NCBI RefSeq assembly: GCF_905163445.1
Contig: NC_053201.1
Coordinates: 7,512,001-7,576,000 of the forward strand
Reading direction: 5' to 3'
DNA from: Pararge aegeria
Lineage: Eukaryota > Arthropoda > Insecta > Lepidoptera > Nymphalidae
Length of the DNA stretch: 64,000 nt
Part shown: positions 13,001-25,494 of the stretch, piece by piece
Numbering within the stretch: the stretch's first letter is position 1
Layout: each line of letters opens with the position of its first letter
The notes under the pieces: model-generated
Database searches by the model: none
What the model was told of the DNA's origin: nothing
What the model saw: only the letters and a program-made list of their open reading frames with translations
Program-made: the position numbers and the translations under genes

Positions 13001-14149
13001 AGTATTATTTTTATTGATGTAGCGGCGTATACCTAAGCGATAATTGTACATATAGATCTTTGGTCCAAAGTTGCTTGTGTTCTGTATGGTATTTCTTTGT
13101 CAATTGTAACTATTGTTTGGCACGTACAAATAAAGTTCTTGTATATTAAAATACCTTTACAATTCTGATGTAAAATTTAAATTTTCTATTTCAGTTCGTT
13201 TTGCATACCATACAAATGCTGTAAAATACACCTTTATTGGGTTAATTATGAAATTGTGAGCTGTGACAGGCAGAGAATGTGGCAACACTGTTCAATTTCG
13301 AACATCAAAAGTCAATCAAGCTGTGTGTCCCAGTTCATCCAGCGTTTAATTTGAAAATAGCACGGATCGAATCGGAAATTGTTCATGGAAGTTCCTGTGA
13401 CCGGTTAAGAGCGCAAACGTGCCAAACTGACAATGTATTTCGAGCGTTTTTCCAAAATTAACCTGAAGCTCAATTGAACCTTTACTGAACAAAAGTGTTT
13501 TAAAAGATGTTATTGGCTCTCGTGTCTCATGACATTTTTAGAGATAACTGATTATGAGATGTCATATTACCAACATTGCAGACTGTTATTCATGTTTGTA
13601 ATGCTGTTTCAAAATAGAGCTACGGGACTCGAGGTCAAGATTAAAGATTTGGTATTACCCGCCAAATTTGATTGTGCTGTTGTATTTGTATCTCTGTAAA
13701 TTTTCTCTGTGGTGTACAATAAAAGTGTATTCATTGATTCATTATTACAAGATTCAACATGTGTTTAGAAACTTAGCTGTGTACAAAGTATATTATCGAT
13801 ACCTTTGATTCTACTAGTTATTATCGTTGACTATTACTGTTTTCCTATTTAAACACACGTTAAAATAAGTGAAAGAATGAGTGGTTTCTACGCAATATCC
13901 AACGGCCTCTTATAGATGAATTAAACGCAATGCTATTAAGGTATTTAATCATCTTTACAATATCGAGCTACACTTTCTAGGAGAAATTACCGACGAAAAA
14001 TGTCGGACATGTATTCTCTTCGCTCTAAGTATAAGCAATAACTAATATCCCACTTCTGAGCACAGGCTTCATATAGCAGAGAAGTTTTTTTTAGAGCAAA
14101 ACCCACCAGTTCGTGATACAGTTCAGAGTTATACAGTGCCTTTTAATTG
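10028..14149. other. no gene seen
   Basis: A tRNA-like SINE remnant lies at 10860-10930 (TGCCGAGAATCTAACCCTGG). 13685-13745 carries GGTGTACAATAAAAGTGTAT, a LINE 3' end also present at 42686-42720. The 60-codon frame at 13279 is not convincing. Confidence 0.55.
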
Positions 14150-14300
14150 AAGCAATTAATTATTACTTGCTTTAATGGTGAAGGAAAACATTGTGTATGC
14201 CTGGGAGTTCTCAATAAACGTTAACCTCTCTGCTGGGCTCGGCTTCACCCCTCTCATTTTGGGGAGTGCCCTCTTGTGGGCCGGTCATGGGTTGATGGTC
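14150..14300 (+). repeat. SINE family D, degraded
   Basis: AAGGAAAACATTGTGTATGC, CTGGGAGTTCTC, CCCCTCTCATTTTGGGGAG and GTGGGCCGGTCATGGGTTGA match the 9180 copy. The head is missing. Confidence 0.65.
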
Positions 14301-14570
14301 TGCAGAAAAGTCCGCAAAATAGTTCATCAATAAAAGCAAACATAAGCACTTTAGTGTTATAAAGTTGGAAATGTACCTACAGGAAACACCTATCAGGAGA
14401 TAGACTGACTCTGTGGTATTACTTCATTGAATTTCAAAGAAGATCCGTTTCTTTGATACTATACGAACATAAGCGTCGTCTCGTGCAATAAGTATCAATG
14501 GTATATAGTTATTGTAGATAAATACCTAGTTATTGTAGTGGTCGCACAGTGCTCGAAATTCGATCGATTA

Positions 14571-14628
14571 ATAAAGCGATCGATCGACCGTATAATGAAG
14601 CGATCGATCGACCGATCTAGCGATTTAT
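14571..14628. repeat. GATCGATC-rich direct repeats
   Basis: AAAGCGATCGATCGACCG and AAGCGATCGATCGACCG occur as two near-exact copies 25 bp apart, with ATTCGATCGATTAA just before and TCTAGCGATTTATT just after. Confidence 0.7.
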
Positions 14629-14689
14629 TTGCCTAATATTATAAAGATCATTGACGATGGTTTTTTTATTCCATTACGAGTTAGATAGT

Positions 14690-14990
14690 GAGTGATGATG
14701 CGGTCTAAGATGGTAACGGGCTAACCTGTTAGGGGTTTGGTAGTTATATTAAACCCATACCTCTAATCGGTTTTTACGCGACATCGTACCAAAACGCTAA
14801 ATCACTTAGCCGCACGTCTTTGTCGGTGGTAAATAGCCGCGGCTAAAGCCCACCAGATCAGAACAGAAAAACATTCAGAGATTATAAACTCTCTAATTGC
14901 CGCTGTCGGGATCGTACCCGGGACTTCGTAATTAAATCCACAAAAATTACCATTGCTCTAAAGAGGTCGTCAAAACCTCCAACAGAAAGT
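14690..14990 (-). repeat. tRNA-derived SINE (family B), minus strand
   Basis: It has a body AGATGGTAACGGGCTAACCT, TTAAACCCATACC, ATCGTACCAAAACGCTAAAT and GTAAATAGCCGCGGC, then a tRNA-like head that on minus reads a B box near GGGATCGTACCCGGG. A short relative of its body lies at about 22290-22345. Confidence 0.65.
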
Positions 14991-15106
14991 GCTTCTTTGT
15001 TTGTTGCCTATGTTTGACACAACCATACATTTATAATATTAGTTCCTATGAACTAATGCTATAACTTTGTTATGCGGCGTGCAGAGGGCTCACTAGTTTA
15101 GGCTTA

Positions 15107-15390
15107 TCTTAATATATATAAATCTCCTGTCACGATGTTTGTCCGCGATGGACTCCTAAACTACTTAACCGATTTTAAATAAAATTGGCTCACCGTGAGC
15201 AGTCTGGTCCAACTTAAGAGATAGGATATCTTAGATCTTTAATTATAGTCGCAATTTTATTTTATTGCAAATTATTTTTCACATATTATATATATATGTA
15301 TATATATACTACAATACTCACTTATGGCTAAGCGATACTGAATACTTTAAAAACAAAATCAAACGCAGACGAAGTCGCGGGCAACAGCTT
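15107..15390 (+). mobile_element. short CAACAGCT-ending element
   Basis: AATCTCCTGTCACGATGTTTG, a TTAACCGATTTTAAAT segment, a T/A microsatellite near 15283-15308, and a GCAGACGAAGTCGCGGGCAA end. Confidence 0.6.
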
Positions 15391-18300
15391 TGTAATTTTA
15401 CAAAGGAATACTTATAGCTAGCATCAGAAAACCACCCAAGTTTGTAATATATGCTAACAGAGAATTAAGCCTAGGTACGTTAACTACAGAACATTATTGC
15501 CAGTTTACCATGTTGTGTATAAAAATGATCATAAGTGACAGCGCGATAAAAAGGAGGATTACAGTTTTTTCTTAATATTACAAAGATTAATATCGTCTCG
15601 TACATCAGTAGGTAATTCATTAATGAGGAACTAGGTAAACGTTCGTGCGCTTGCCATACCTATTGAACGCGCCCGAAGTGCATAACCGGCCTCGAGTGAC
15701 GGCCCGCGTGCATACAGGATGTTGTACTTTGTTCCAGTATGTTATTGAAAAAGTTTTCTTTAAAAATTGAATATTTCAACTTAGTCGGCTTAGACGGCTG
15801 GTCATATATAATTGAAAATTCCTTCTTTACGTTTAAACTTGTATGCATAAATTTCATCAAATAAATGCTTGTTTTAACTTTCCTGCGCATATAATATAAC
15901 GAGTAAAACGTTCGTCAAACTAACCGCATAATTTAATTTCCAACAGCACAAAGTTTCAGTTCCAAGCACAGTGTAATTATAAGTCTATGATTTTCGAGAG
16001 TTTGCCATGGTTGCGGCTTCTGTGGAAGTTGAATTGAGATTTTTCGACATTTTTGTAAATCAGATTCGAAGCGAAGCCGGAATATTTTGCAGAAATTCAT
16101 AAATGAAACTGGCTGTAATAAAAAACGTTGCATATATTTACTTGGCATATTTGTAAAACAAGTTTCCAGTATGAATTGACAGACGTACATATATTGAAGC
16201 AATGTAGCGGGTCTTAGCTCTGTATCCCTCACTCTTGTGATGGAGAAAGCCTTTGGCCATCACGAGATGATTTAGTTTTATGATGATGATGACTAGAATT
16301 GTTCAAAATGTCAGCAGCGTATTATCGTCCAAGGGCTATAATTATCACACGGACTTAACTTACTCTCCGATGTACGGTGACATTTATGTAACTGACATTT
16401 TTTAGCAGAAAATCCGATATCTATACATTAGGTAAGCACACGAAAAACAAGTTATTAATTGCTGTCATTCTTACTTAATACCGAGATAGGCTATGTCGGT
16501 CAAATGCCCAATAACTACTGCGTAATCAACCCCAATTAACTGTCCCGATACCAGAATTACCACAAACCACTCGATTTATCATCAGATAGCCCACATAAGG
16601 TATGATATGCAATCGATATCTTTCATTAGGTCGCAACACCATTCCGTTTACGCAAAACGCTATTTAAACAGAATTATGCTAATATATTATGCAGTTGAAC
16701 GTAAATATGCCGTAACTACTTTGAAATGGTAGATTTTCTAAGCAAAGTTCTATTTACCTCCACTGCAATTAGGAAAGATGGCCGACATTAGAAATGGCCT
16801 ACATTTAAGATAGCGGATATAATAAAAAAAATTAAATACCTAACGGATAATAAATAAATATATTATACCAATACACACAACGCCATCTAGCCCGAAAGTA
16901 GTCAAGCGGCCTTTGCTTGTGCTATTTAATATAACTGATGAATCTTTTTATAAATAGTATATTAGGTATAATAAGAATGGTTATTTTGTTGGTACTACCA
17001 GATAAATCATTAAAATCTGACAATCAAAATAAATAAACAGTTCTGGGGACGCCACTTTTAACAGATAACAGACTTATAATGCTATAGATTACAGAATATG
17101 TAATGCTTACGAAAACAAACGACACATAACACACGGTTCAAATTGAATAAAACAATAAAACGGATAAAACTTAATAATATTTTCGGATATTTTTCGTGAT
17201 ATTTTAATTGCTTAAAACGAACATAACTTAGAATAGGGATTCGAACTCGGCCCCCCGAAAGTGGAGTCGAAGTCCTACTGGATGGGCTATCACGGCTAGA
17301 TTGATCATTATTATATTTATCAGATATGTTGTTTAATTCCTTATAATTAAAACTAACCTAATTAAATTAAATACATTCATTATATCTTTTAATTGCGAGC
17401 AGCGGAAGGGTATCGTTTCGTTGTAAATGCCATAAAATATGATGACAAAGTAAAATCTTTTTCTAGTTACGAGACGTTTGGGCCTACATATAAAATGGCA
17501 AATTAACGCTAACTTTACAATAATATAATAATTAACGGGGATAAGTTTATCCTTTTCATACATATGATAGAATACGAGTGATAAAATAGTTTTAAACACT
17601 TTTGAAATCATATTCCATTGCAGTTTCACTTTATTATGGGTCGCGTTGTCTAACTTTGTATTCGTTGGTCATATCTGAATCTGCAACTAAAGCTAAGCTT
17701 ACATTTAATGTATATACAACATTGTATGTAAATTGAAAATAATATTGCCTAATACATACCTAAGACACACATTTTGAGATCTGCGGCGCGTATCGGCAGT
17801 GCGCAATACTAATGAAACATGAAAACTCGTCATATGTTCGTTAACATAGAAATAAAATCATTTCTTTATTCATAAAAAGTAGAACGTGTGAATAAACTGC
17901 AGTAGAGCATTTTTAATTTGGATTCTTTAACTACTAAGTATTACACCTATTAGAGGTGTAGTCTTACCTACTTAAAGATAAAATTCATGCTCCAGAGCGT
18001 TCTCCAGCGAAAGTGCAAGTGTAGCCACTTCTAAGCATAATTTTGAAAAATATTAACACTTTAGTTTATTAAAGTGACTAGAAGACGAATATAGTATGGT
18101 TTGTTTTATTTTTCCTCAGGGATTTTTAACTAAATAGGTACAATAAGCTTCCCGGAATTAACTAAGGTTTAAGGTACCTAGAATTAAATTGCCAGAATAT
18201 TACTTTTCACTGTAGATTCCTTTCAGTGTTTTCTCTTCATTAGGTCACTAGAATTGGTAACTTAGCGTATCTGAAGCACCGGAACGACATTATAAATAAA

Positions 18301-18837
18301 GGAATAAAAAACAATATAGCTACTCGAAATTTATACGGAATATGGGGACGTGGGGAAAATCAAGAGGTATCGCTTACATATAAAAAAAAAACACATCCGA
18401 GTTTTGTTATGAGTGAGAATAAAATTGTGAGATGCGTCAATGAACTAAAGTTGCTAGTTAAGTAGGTACATAGCTCAATGTGTTGGAAAGTTGAAGTGGT
18501 AATGGGTGAGGCACTTAGCAAAGACGGGTGGAAGTTGGGATTCCGATAAAATTCAAATTAAAAATTCCAATATATTTATTAAAAGACAACATAAAGTCCA
18601 ATTAGGTGAGCAACAATGAAAGCTTATCACTATGTTAGTACTTTATAACTAACATGGACTGAGTCCTCTGATTAAGTATATTAATTCTAGACTGAGTCTG
18701 ACTGACAGGACTATCCATTTTGCCGGCAATAATGCGAAGGATGCCGTTGCTGCTACTCCGGACTCTGCTCAGGACGCCTCGCCTTGTCTTCTTATGCCAG
18801 ATGGCGTCGTGAAAACTACGTGAAAAGTTGACAATAA
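15391..18837. other. no gene seen
   Basis: A+T-rich. A tRNA-like SINE head remnant on minus lies at 17225-17300 (GATTCGAACTCGGCCCCCCG). Minus-strand open frames of 76-99 codons at 15660, 15933 and 17333 lack any recognisable motif. Confidence 0.55.
16840..16990 (-). repeat. degraded 3' part of SINE family A
   Basis: On plus, CACAACGCCATCTAGCCC, AAAGTAGTC, GCTTGTGCTATTTAATATAAC and TGATGAATC are the reverse of the family-A body. It lacks the tRNA head. Confidence 0.55.
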
Positions 18838-18880
18838 GCAAATAGTGGAAGTCCATCAGTTGAAATGATGATGATGAGCC
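18838..18880 (+). repeat. RTE-like LINE 3' terminal tail
   Basis: AAGTCCATCAGTTGAAATGATGATGATG is the family's terminal sequence with its short tandem repeat. The flanking reverse-strand open frame of 130 codons (18635-19027) runs through it and is not a gene. Confidence 0.6.
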
Positions 18881-19194
18881 GATATTCAAAATTTGCTGTT
18901 GTTTTCTAATTAATGATGTTGTATCTATTGACCTGGCGTTATAACTGCGTTCACTCCAAAGGTGCGAAGCGCGGTACCTAGGGGGCATTGTAGGTAGGTA
19001 GTCGTGGGAGATGAAAGTCATTGTCAAATAAGTGTTTGAGCAAAGCGTCGAGCGGCCTCACTATTATTTCGAAATAAGGTTAAGCACATATTATTCTTTT
19101 GATTGGCTCATTTCCCTTGTGAATTTGTTAATGGAATTAGTAAATTAATACGAATTTAGTATTATAGTTAATGAAGACGGAAATAGCCTAACGA

Positions 19195-19405
19195 TTAAGA
19201 CTTAAGGCTCGCGTAACTACCTACCGAGTTTTATTCGCCTGGCACGTAAGTCTAACTTGTCGGTTCTTTAAGGAAAACGTCGTGAGGAAATGTGTATCTC
19301 TAAGAGTTCTGTATAATGTTCTCTAAGGCTTGTAAAGTACCTATACCATACCGCACTTGCTACCTTCTCATTGTAACAGGAGCCCGTAAGAAGGTTGGAA
19401 AGTTG
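19195..19405 (+). repeat. SINE family D, degraded
   Basis: AAGGAAAACGTCGTGAGGAA, CTCTAAGAGTTCTGTATAATG and CCATACCGCACTTGC follow the family order; the tail is decayed. Confidence 0.65.
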
Positions 19406-19469
19406 TTATAAAATGAATTTGTTTTCGCTTCGGTTTCTTTGCAATTAATTTAACTCTGTGCCAATTTTT

Positions 19470-19870
19470 TAACCCCCGACGCGAAAACGACGGGGTGTTA
19501 TAAGTTTGAGGAGTCTGTGATTTTGATTTATTTTTTTTGAAAGGTGAATTAGTCGGGAGTGTTCTTAGCTAGGTATGTTTGATGAAAATCGGTACATGAT
19601 GGCCGCCGCCACGAAATGGCGGATTAAGTACATTTTTTCTTACAACATCAATAAGTATCATGACAATTTTAAATCTAAGATGGCCGCCACAACAAAATTA
19701 CGAATTACATTTTTTTAACACTACTCCCTCCGCCTGCGCCGCCCTTTTATTTGATATGTGTATGAAATAAAAGGGCTAGACTAGTAGAATATCATAAACT
19801 ACGAAAAATTTTCAATTTAAGATGGCAGCCACCACAAATGGTTAATTACAGTTTTTCCACATTATAATGG
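19470..19870 (+). repeat. repeat with AACCCCCGACGCGAAAACGA start and 3 internal GATGGC units
   Basis: It begins with the GACGGGGTGTTATAAGTTTG motif common in lepidopteran genomes. It then has three diverged units holding GATGGCCGCC, GATGGCCGCCACAACAAAAT and GATGGCAGCCACCACAAATG. Class unknown. Confidence 0.5.
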
Positions 19871-20526
19871 GGAACGATCAGGATATCAAATGAAAATATA
19901 GAAACTGAACTATAGAAATCGCTTTAATGGCATGTTTGATTCAGCGCTATTAAGTTAACGAGCATATATATATATTTTTAGCATTGATAAAATTAGTAGG
20001 AATGGAGATATTTATTTTGGCCACTGAGGTCAATATCTCCAAAGAGATGCTCCAACTACGCGGGAGATATTAGCACACTGTGCATAAACAAGTCTCCAAG
20101 GCACGGATGTTTATCAACGCCAAACTTCTAGATGAATAGATAATCGCTAGATCTAAGAGTTTCTTGGTAGAAACCCCCAATAGATACTATTCATTGGTCC
20201 GACCCGGGTGCCTCGAGATTTACAGTCGACCATCCTAATCACTAGATCATTGAGGCAGTTGTGGATATTATATACACACACAACATCGGTACAATTTTGT
20301 AATAACAGTAATAACGCACGTGTTTATGATGTTTTAATTACTGGACGCAATCGCGTGGTCACAGACCGTTAATTATTCATGAAAATGTTTATTTTTGTGG
20401 TGTAAAGAGCTTTGTCGCACGCAAATAATAAAACATCTTTTTTTGGGTTTTATTTACGTTATAATACGTAGTTACATATTTCGCGGCTGGCTTTATAGGA
20501 ACAGAACAATACATAGAATGATACGG

Positions 20527-20700
20527 TTACTATAAATGCAAAGGTCTGTTTGTTTGTTTTTTACCTTTATTCAACTCAACTACTGCACCGATCTTTATGA
20601 AATTCGTATTGTTGTATAAATTTAGTTTGCACCCTTAACATTAACAGGATTTTTAAGAAACTCAAAAGGTGGCGGACGAATTTGTAAACACTAGGATCCT
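20527..20700 (+). mobile_element. short element fragment of the CAGCTAG class, 3' end lost
   Basis: TACTATAAATGCAAAGGTCTG with GTTTGTTTG, CACCGATCTTTATGAAATTCG and AGGATTTTTAAGAAACTC. It is truncated just before SINE 20706. Confidence 0.55.
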
Positions 20701-20705
20701 CGTAG

Positions 20706-20995
20706 GAAATAATAAATAAATAAATAATTTATATACTACGACAACGCACCAATCGCCATCTAACCCCAAAGTAAGCGTAGCTTGTGTTATGGGTAGATGA
20801 CTGATGAATATTTTTATGAATAATATACATAAATACTTATAATATACATATAAACACCCAGACACTGAAAAACATTCATGCTCATCACACAAACATTTTC
20901 CAGTTGTGGGAATCGAACCCACGGCCTTGGACTCAGAAAGCAGGGTCGCTGCAAACTGCGCCAATCAGCCGTCCATAGAGTTCTCTCTTACCTTT
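20706..20995 (-). mobile_element. tRNA-derived SINE (family A), minus strand
   Basis: Read on the minus strand it starts GGCTGATTGGCGCAGTTTGC (A box) and carries GGGTTCGATTCCCAC (B box), followed by a conserved body (TGTTTGTGTGATGAGCATGA, CACAAGCTACGCTTACTTTG) and an ATTTATTTATTT end. It is about 90% like the copy at 21971. The 100-codon frame across it is not a gene. Confidence 0.88.
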
Positions 20996-21179
20996 AATTA
21001 TCTTAATTACGAACTATGTACGCATAGCTGTCCCCTGAACACATAAAATGATGAGCTTTGCTCTCTTATCCGCATCATCAAAAACCTGGAATGTCTTTCT
21101 CTGTAATCTCTTCCAGTTCCTAATTTCTCCACTTATTAGACGGTAACCTTGAGGTCAAGTACAAAAAAAAAGCTATTAA

Positions 21180-21300
21180 AGTATCACAAAGGCGCGTGAA
21201 GTCTTCGAACCCGCACTTCGTCAGCGTTGCTAGAGCCTTAAACCCTCGTCGTTCTGAGACGAGACCCGTGACGGTAAGGGGTTGATAATGATTATGATAC
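21180..21300 (+). repeat. SINE family D head and tail remnant
   Basis: A tRNA-like CTTCGAACCCGCACTTCG segment, then CTGAGACGAGACCCGTGACG and GGGGTTGATAATGATTATGAT. The middle is deleted. Confidence 0.5.
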
Positions 21301-21970
21301 TAACTATATAAACGATCTAAATTATATGTAGCCAGTAAATTTTAGCGTTCAATTTTATTACCATGAATAATTCAAACTAATTTCGGTTTAGTTTAGCCCA
21401 ATTAATTCGCACTCAGCAGCGTCTCAGTTTTAAAGCGTTCGACAAAGCCTCAAGAGAATTATTTCGTTCGCACGTGCTGAATGCAGAAAGACATAGAGTA
21501 GTTAAGTACTACGTTGGGTTCGAATCGAATGGACTATTTACAATAGAGACCGTTTTTTATAGAAATATTTATGCGGACGTGCCTCTAGAATTCATATTGG
21601 CTTGTTCTTTGATAACGAGAAAAGCCAGTCTTTTGGGAACGCTTTCGTTTCACAGTGTCAAAGTGACCACGTAAACACGTACCGTCGAAAAATAATGAGT
21701 TTTGGTTTTGCATAACTAACTAGTTTTTCACTCAGAGTTCAAGGACCTTCCTTCCCTACTATCCTTCTTTGACTTAGGATAGATAGTAAAAATCACACCT
21801 TAAGGTTTAGATATACATATCTAACCAGCAAGATAGCCAAATGGTTAGTAAGGGCATCTGCCTTCCTATTTGGGGAACGAGTTCTATCCCCGGAACCCGG
21901 AAAATTTTGGAAAAGTTAGCCATTGACTATATTACCTGCATTGCAATATAATCATTTAATATAATCATTT
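21301..21970. other. no gene seen; second tRNA-like head
   Basis: A SINE head at 21828-21905 (AAGATAGCCAAATGGTTAG, GGGGAACGAGTTCTATCCCC) lies just before the family-A SINE. The 66-codon open frame at 21474-21674 is unrecognised. Confidence 0.45.
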
Positions 21971-22285
21971 GACGGCCGATTGGCGCAGTTTGCAGCGACC
22001 CTGCTTTCTGAGTCCAAGGCCGTGGGTTCGATTCCCACAACTGGAAAATGTTTGTGTGATGAGCATGAATGTTTTTCAGTGTCTGGGTGTTTATATATAT
22101 ATTTTAAAGTATTTATGTATATTATTCATAAAAATATTCATCAGTCATCCTAGTACCCATAACACAAGCTACGCTTACTTTGGGGCTAGGTGGCGATATG
22201 TGTATTGTCGTAGTATATTTATTTATTTATTTAAAAAAAAAAAAAAAAAAAAAATAAAAAAAAAAAAAAAATAAAAAAAAAAAAT
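21971..22285 (+). mobile_element. tRNA-derived SINE (family A) with A-rich tail
   Basis: GACGGCCGATTGGCGCAGTT (A box), GGGTTCGATTCCCAC (B box), the conserved body, then ATTTATTTATTT and a poly(A) tract of about 60 nt at 22222-22284. It probably inserted by target-primed reverse transcription. The long A run suggests a young copy. Confidence 0.9.
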
Positions 22286-23174
22286 CTGACTAATCTGTTA
22301 GGGATATTGAACTTATATTAAACTCATACCGATTCATACTCGGAACATATTTCGAAACCATAAGTAGTTTCCAGTGCTTTAAATTGAATTTACTGTTACT
22401 CTTAAGCAAAAATTAAGAATGTACATTTACTATGCTAACATGTAGATTTACTTATGTATTCACAAGGTGACCTCTAACGTACACTGAAAAGGCGAATAGG
22501 TTACCCACTTGGCAGTTGGCGAGAAATATTCCAGATCGTCGCCCCAAGTTCGACTTATATTACGCCGTGATCTTATTACGATAAGAGACATCTAGATAAT
22601 GTCCTACGTTTGTTGAAGTTTATTCAAAAATCGGAAATGAGATAGAATTTAGCATAGAAATATATCAAACTCTATTTTCCATGATGTCTTAAAAATTATA
22701 TCACAGTTTTTGGTTTATCATACTTAATACCATTTCGAGATTTTTTGTTTTACATATTTTTCATACCTAATGCAAGAAGAGTTTTATGAGATAATCGCTG
22801 GAGTATGTAGCTCGCAAACGAATCGACTGACGAACTGATCGATTCTGATCCGGTTCTTTTCTGTTTGTATGCAGACGTGATAGAATAGTTTTCTATTAAA
22901 TTAACGAAGATCTGGTCATTCGTTTGTATCAGCAAATTTCCAAAAATTTTAACTTAACTTATATGAGGGCGAGGAGAGTATTGACCCACAAAACTGTTCC
23001 AGTGCGTGTTGGCACGCTTCAAAGATTATTTACCTCCAAGGCACGGGGGTGACGAAGGCATCTTCCGAATTTTCAGGCTAGTTCATTAATAATTTATTGG
23101 ATCCATTGTAGTATAGTATTTACTCTAACTACTAAATGACCGGTTGCTCGGACCGATTAGCAAGGAAGAACTAG

Positions 23175-23316
23175 CAGTCGCTTGCACTTTATACATGCAT
23201 AAAAGCTCGGCATACCCTAAAATTTTTGTATAACTCATTAATACGAAGGATTGTTCACTTTGTGGCATCTTCCTTTCTTATGAATACCCTTGTCAAAAAC
23301 CCAGTGCACGCCACTG
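23175..23316. mobile_element. hAT-type MITE copy 2 (second subfamily)
   Basis: Ends are CAGTCGCTTGCACTT and GTGCACGCCACTG. The flanks AGAACTAG and AAAACTAG are an 8-bp duplication with one mismatch. The interior matches copy 3 in reverse orientation (ACATGCA, AAAAGC, TATAACTC, GTCAAAAACCC). Confidence 0.8.
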
Positions 23317-23784
23317 AAAACTAGTAATATTTTATAAGAAGAAATTATCTTAAAGGAACATCTCCAGCAGAAGCATAACCTTATTCGCATAATATATATT
23401 TTAACATTGACGTTTTCAATTTTAAATTAAACATTATAACTTTAATCGTATTTATAATTTATTATTTTTCCATTGTATTCTGCTGTATTAATTTATACCT
23501 GTCAGAGCCAACGTGTTTTATCTTTATGAGATGAAATGTTGCAACAGCCCATATTTCTATTGCACCTGGCAGTTAAAGCGATAAAATAGTACGAGTAGGA
23601 CAAGCGTTTCTGTACGTTTAAAATTGTTGTGGTAACATAGAAAAAAGCAAGTAAAAAATAACTAATTAAAATTCGTTTGTTTGGAATGTCATATTACAGA
23701 TGGCCAACTATTTATTTCTTGCCTTATAGTTGTTTCACAAAGTAGTTGTTTTTATAAAACAATTTTTTAATGAATCCTTTCATC

Positions 23785-23870
23785 ATTGTCCGGGTGTCCT
23801 CTTAGAATGAGAAGGGTCAGACCGAGTCAGGTCAGCATGTCGGTTTCCATACGATGTCCTTCACTGTTAA
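23785..23870 (-). repeat. SINE family D tail remnant
   Basis: TGTCCTCTTAGAATGAGAAG is the reverse of the CTCATTCTGAGAGGA block of this family. Short and decayed. Confidence 0.4.
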
Positions 23871-23944
23871 TGCAAATGATATTTTAAAACGAAAGTTAGA
23901 GTATTGTATATTGGATTTTTCACTTAACAGTTATTCATTGTAAA

Positions 23945-24130
23945 GACAACATATCCTGAGGATGCTCCGGTTTCGGAGCGAAACGTGCGTAGAGGATACA
24001 TTGCCGAGGATCTGTTCGGTGGGGAGTATACGGATTGAAGAAATTATAAATTACACCATACAGATTCTCTTGCTGTTCGCGGATTATAGCTAATTAAGCT
24101 TAATTTTCATAATTTTCATAATATAGAAAG
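23945..24130. mobile_element. MITE family W, 5'-truncated copy
   Basis: TGAGGATGCTCCGGTTTCGG, GCGAAACGTGCGTAGAGGAT, GTATACGGATTGAAGAAATT and TTCTCTTGCTGTTCGCGGAT. Matches the right two thirds of the 2797 copy. Confidence 0.75.
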
Positions 24131-24159
24131 TTAGAGTTGCGTGCCGTAGATCAAATTTC

Positions 24160-24450
24160 TCTATTCAAATAGGCACATAGATGACACTTTTGATGCATAC
24201 AATACATATGTACATAGTAGTGAGATGATGACTATAACTACATTTGTAAACTTAAAACTAAAGCAACGAGGGTGCCAAAAGCGCCCTGGTGGTAAGAAGA
24301 ACTCCACAATAAACTTATCCGGGTATTCTTTTTGAACTTGACCAAGCTTGGTCTCCCTGAAAGGAGGGGAAACCGCAGTCTTATCCATGTGGCTCCATCA
24401 GGTAGGTCTTCTTTGTGGGACGTGTTCCTTTCATAAAGGAATAATGGGAA
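24160..24450 (-). repeat. interspersed repeat V (LINE-like 3' part), minus strand
   Basis: On minus it reads CCTCGTTGCTTTAGTTTTAA, GTTTACAAATGTAGTTATAG and GCATCAAAAGTGTCATCTAT. The same order is found on plus at 57955-58125. A 75-codon minus frame here is not convincing as a gene. Confidence 0.65.
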
Positions 24451-24737
24451 GTTAGGTACCTCTTATTGTACTGAGGTAAGTGTTATCTTCTCCTACCTTG
24501 TATGGTTTTTGTATGGATCTACGCATATTGTGCAGTTAGTGTAGACGAAGTGCATTTTTATAGCGTTAATAGTATGAATCTGTACCTCCTGCCAAAAAGA
24601 GGTATGCTGTTTAAAAGCACCAAACTACCTACTTATGTACTAATGAAAACTATTTATTTATAAAAAATCTTTTAATTGAAATATAGTAATATTGTTTCTT
24701 TAAAATATAAATATAACCTAAAATAAACTATTTAAAA

Positions 24738-24923
24738 CTAAATAAAATCTAAGACGTCCTCGAAACCACCGCATCGAGGCACAGTTCCAAAGATGCTGGC
24801 AGCATTGCCCCTTTGGATGGCCAAACTAATTCTTTGGTCAAGGTAACTGCCCGCTCTAGGATCACCGGTAGACCCGATAACCCTTTTCGATAATTCTTTG
24901 AAAAGGGCTCTTGCTCTTGCCAT
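24738..24923 (-). pseudogene. C-terminal fragment of a repeated mobile-element ORF (family U)
   Basis: Encodes KELSKRVIGSTGDPRAGSYL then DQRISLAIQRGNAASIFGTV. The same peptide is encoded at 38390-38560 on plus, so it is a dispersed repeat. I recognise it as a frequent lepidopteran mobile-element C-terminus but cannot name the family. Confidence 0.6.
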
Positions 24924-25494
24924 TTATTTATTATTTATTTATACTCTTTATTTGTTCAACACATCCAGTTCAGAAAAACAAAGAAAAACAACAAACACTT
25001 CAAGAATGTTGTAGGATACAAAAGGCGGCCTTATCGCTAAGTAGCGATCTTATCCAGGCAACCTTAGGATTAGGAAAACTAAAAAGAAAAACGAAAAGGT
25101 GGGGTACACTGTTTAAAACATACATACGAATAACTACATAAACCAGACTACACATATACAACAATACTATTGATAAATATAAAAAATAAATATACTAATA
25201 TATACTTTAGCATACCATAAATACCTAAATATTAAGACGTACTCGCGGGAATCTGTTAGTTTGATTAATATTGCAAGGCTGATTATAACACTCCAATTTT
25301 TTATTAATGAAAGCTATAATATCGGCGTAATGAACTATGATCCAATAGACCGTTACAGATAGTTATTGGACCGGTTCCGTAGATCAATTCTGCAATCTCA
25401 AGGTACCTATATCTTATGTTGTCTGTAATAGATATTGATGTTGTAAATTTGGTAATGAATGACTTAATATCACTTTTTAATAAGATATAACATA

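Noticed and set aside
18635..19027. Minus-strand open frame of 130 codons
   Set aside because: It crosses an RTE LINE 3' tail with its TGATGATGA repeat and shows no domain.
20880..20960. Possible tRNA genes from A- and B-box matches here and at 17225, 21828, 22010, 40190 and 43284
   Set aside because: All are SINE heads or remnants; none shows a complete cloverleaf with matching acceptor stem, and several are followed by SINE bodies.
20662..20964. Minus-strand open frame of 100 codons
   Set aside because: It is the translation of a tRNA-derived SINE; the same peptide recurs in the plus copy at 21969-22274.
22222..22284. A-rich stretch as a possible assembly artefact or origin-like sequence
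   Set aside because: It directly follows a SINE body, so it is the retroposon poly(A) tail.
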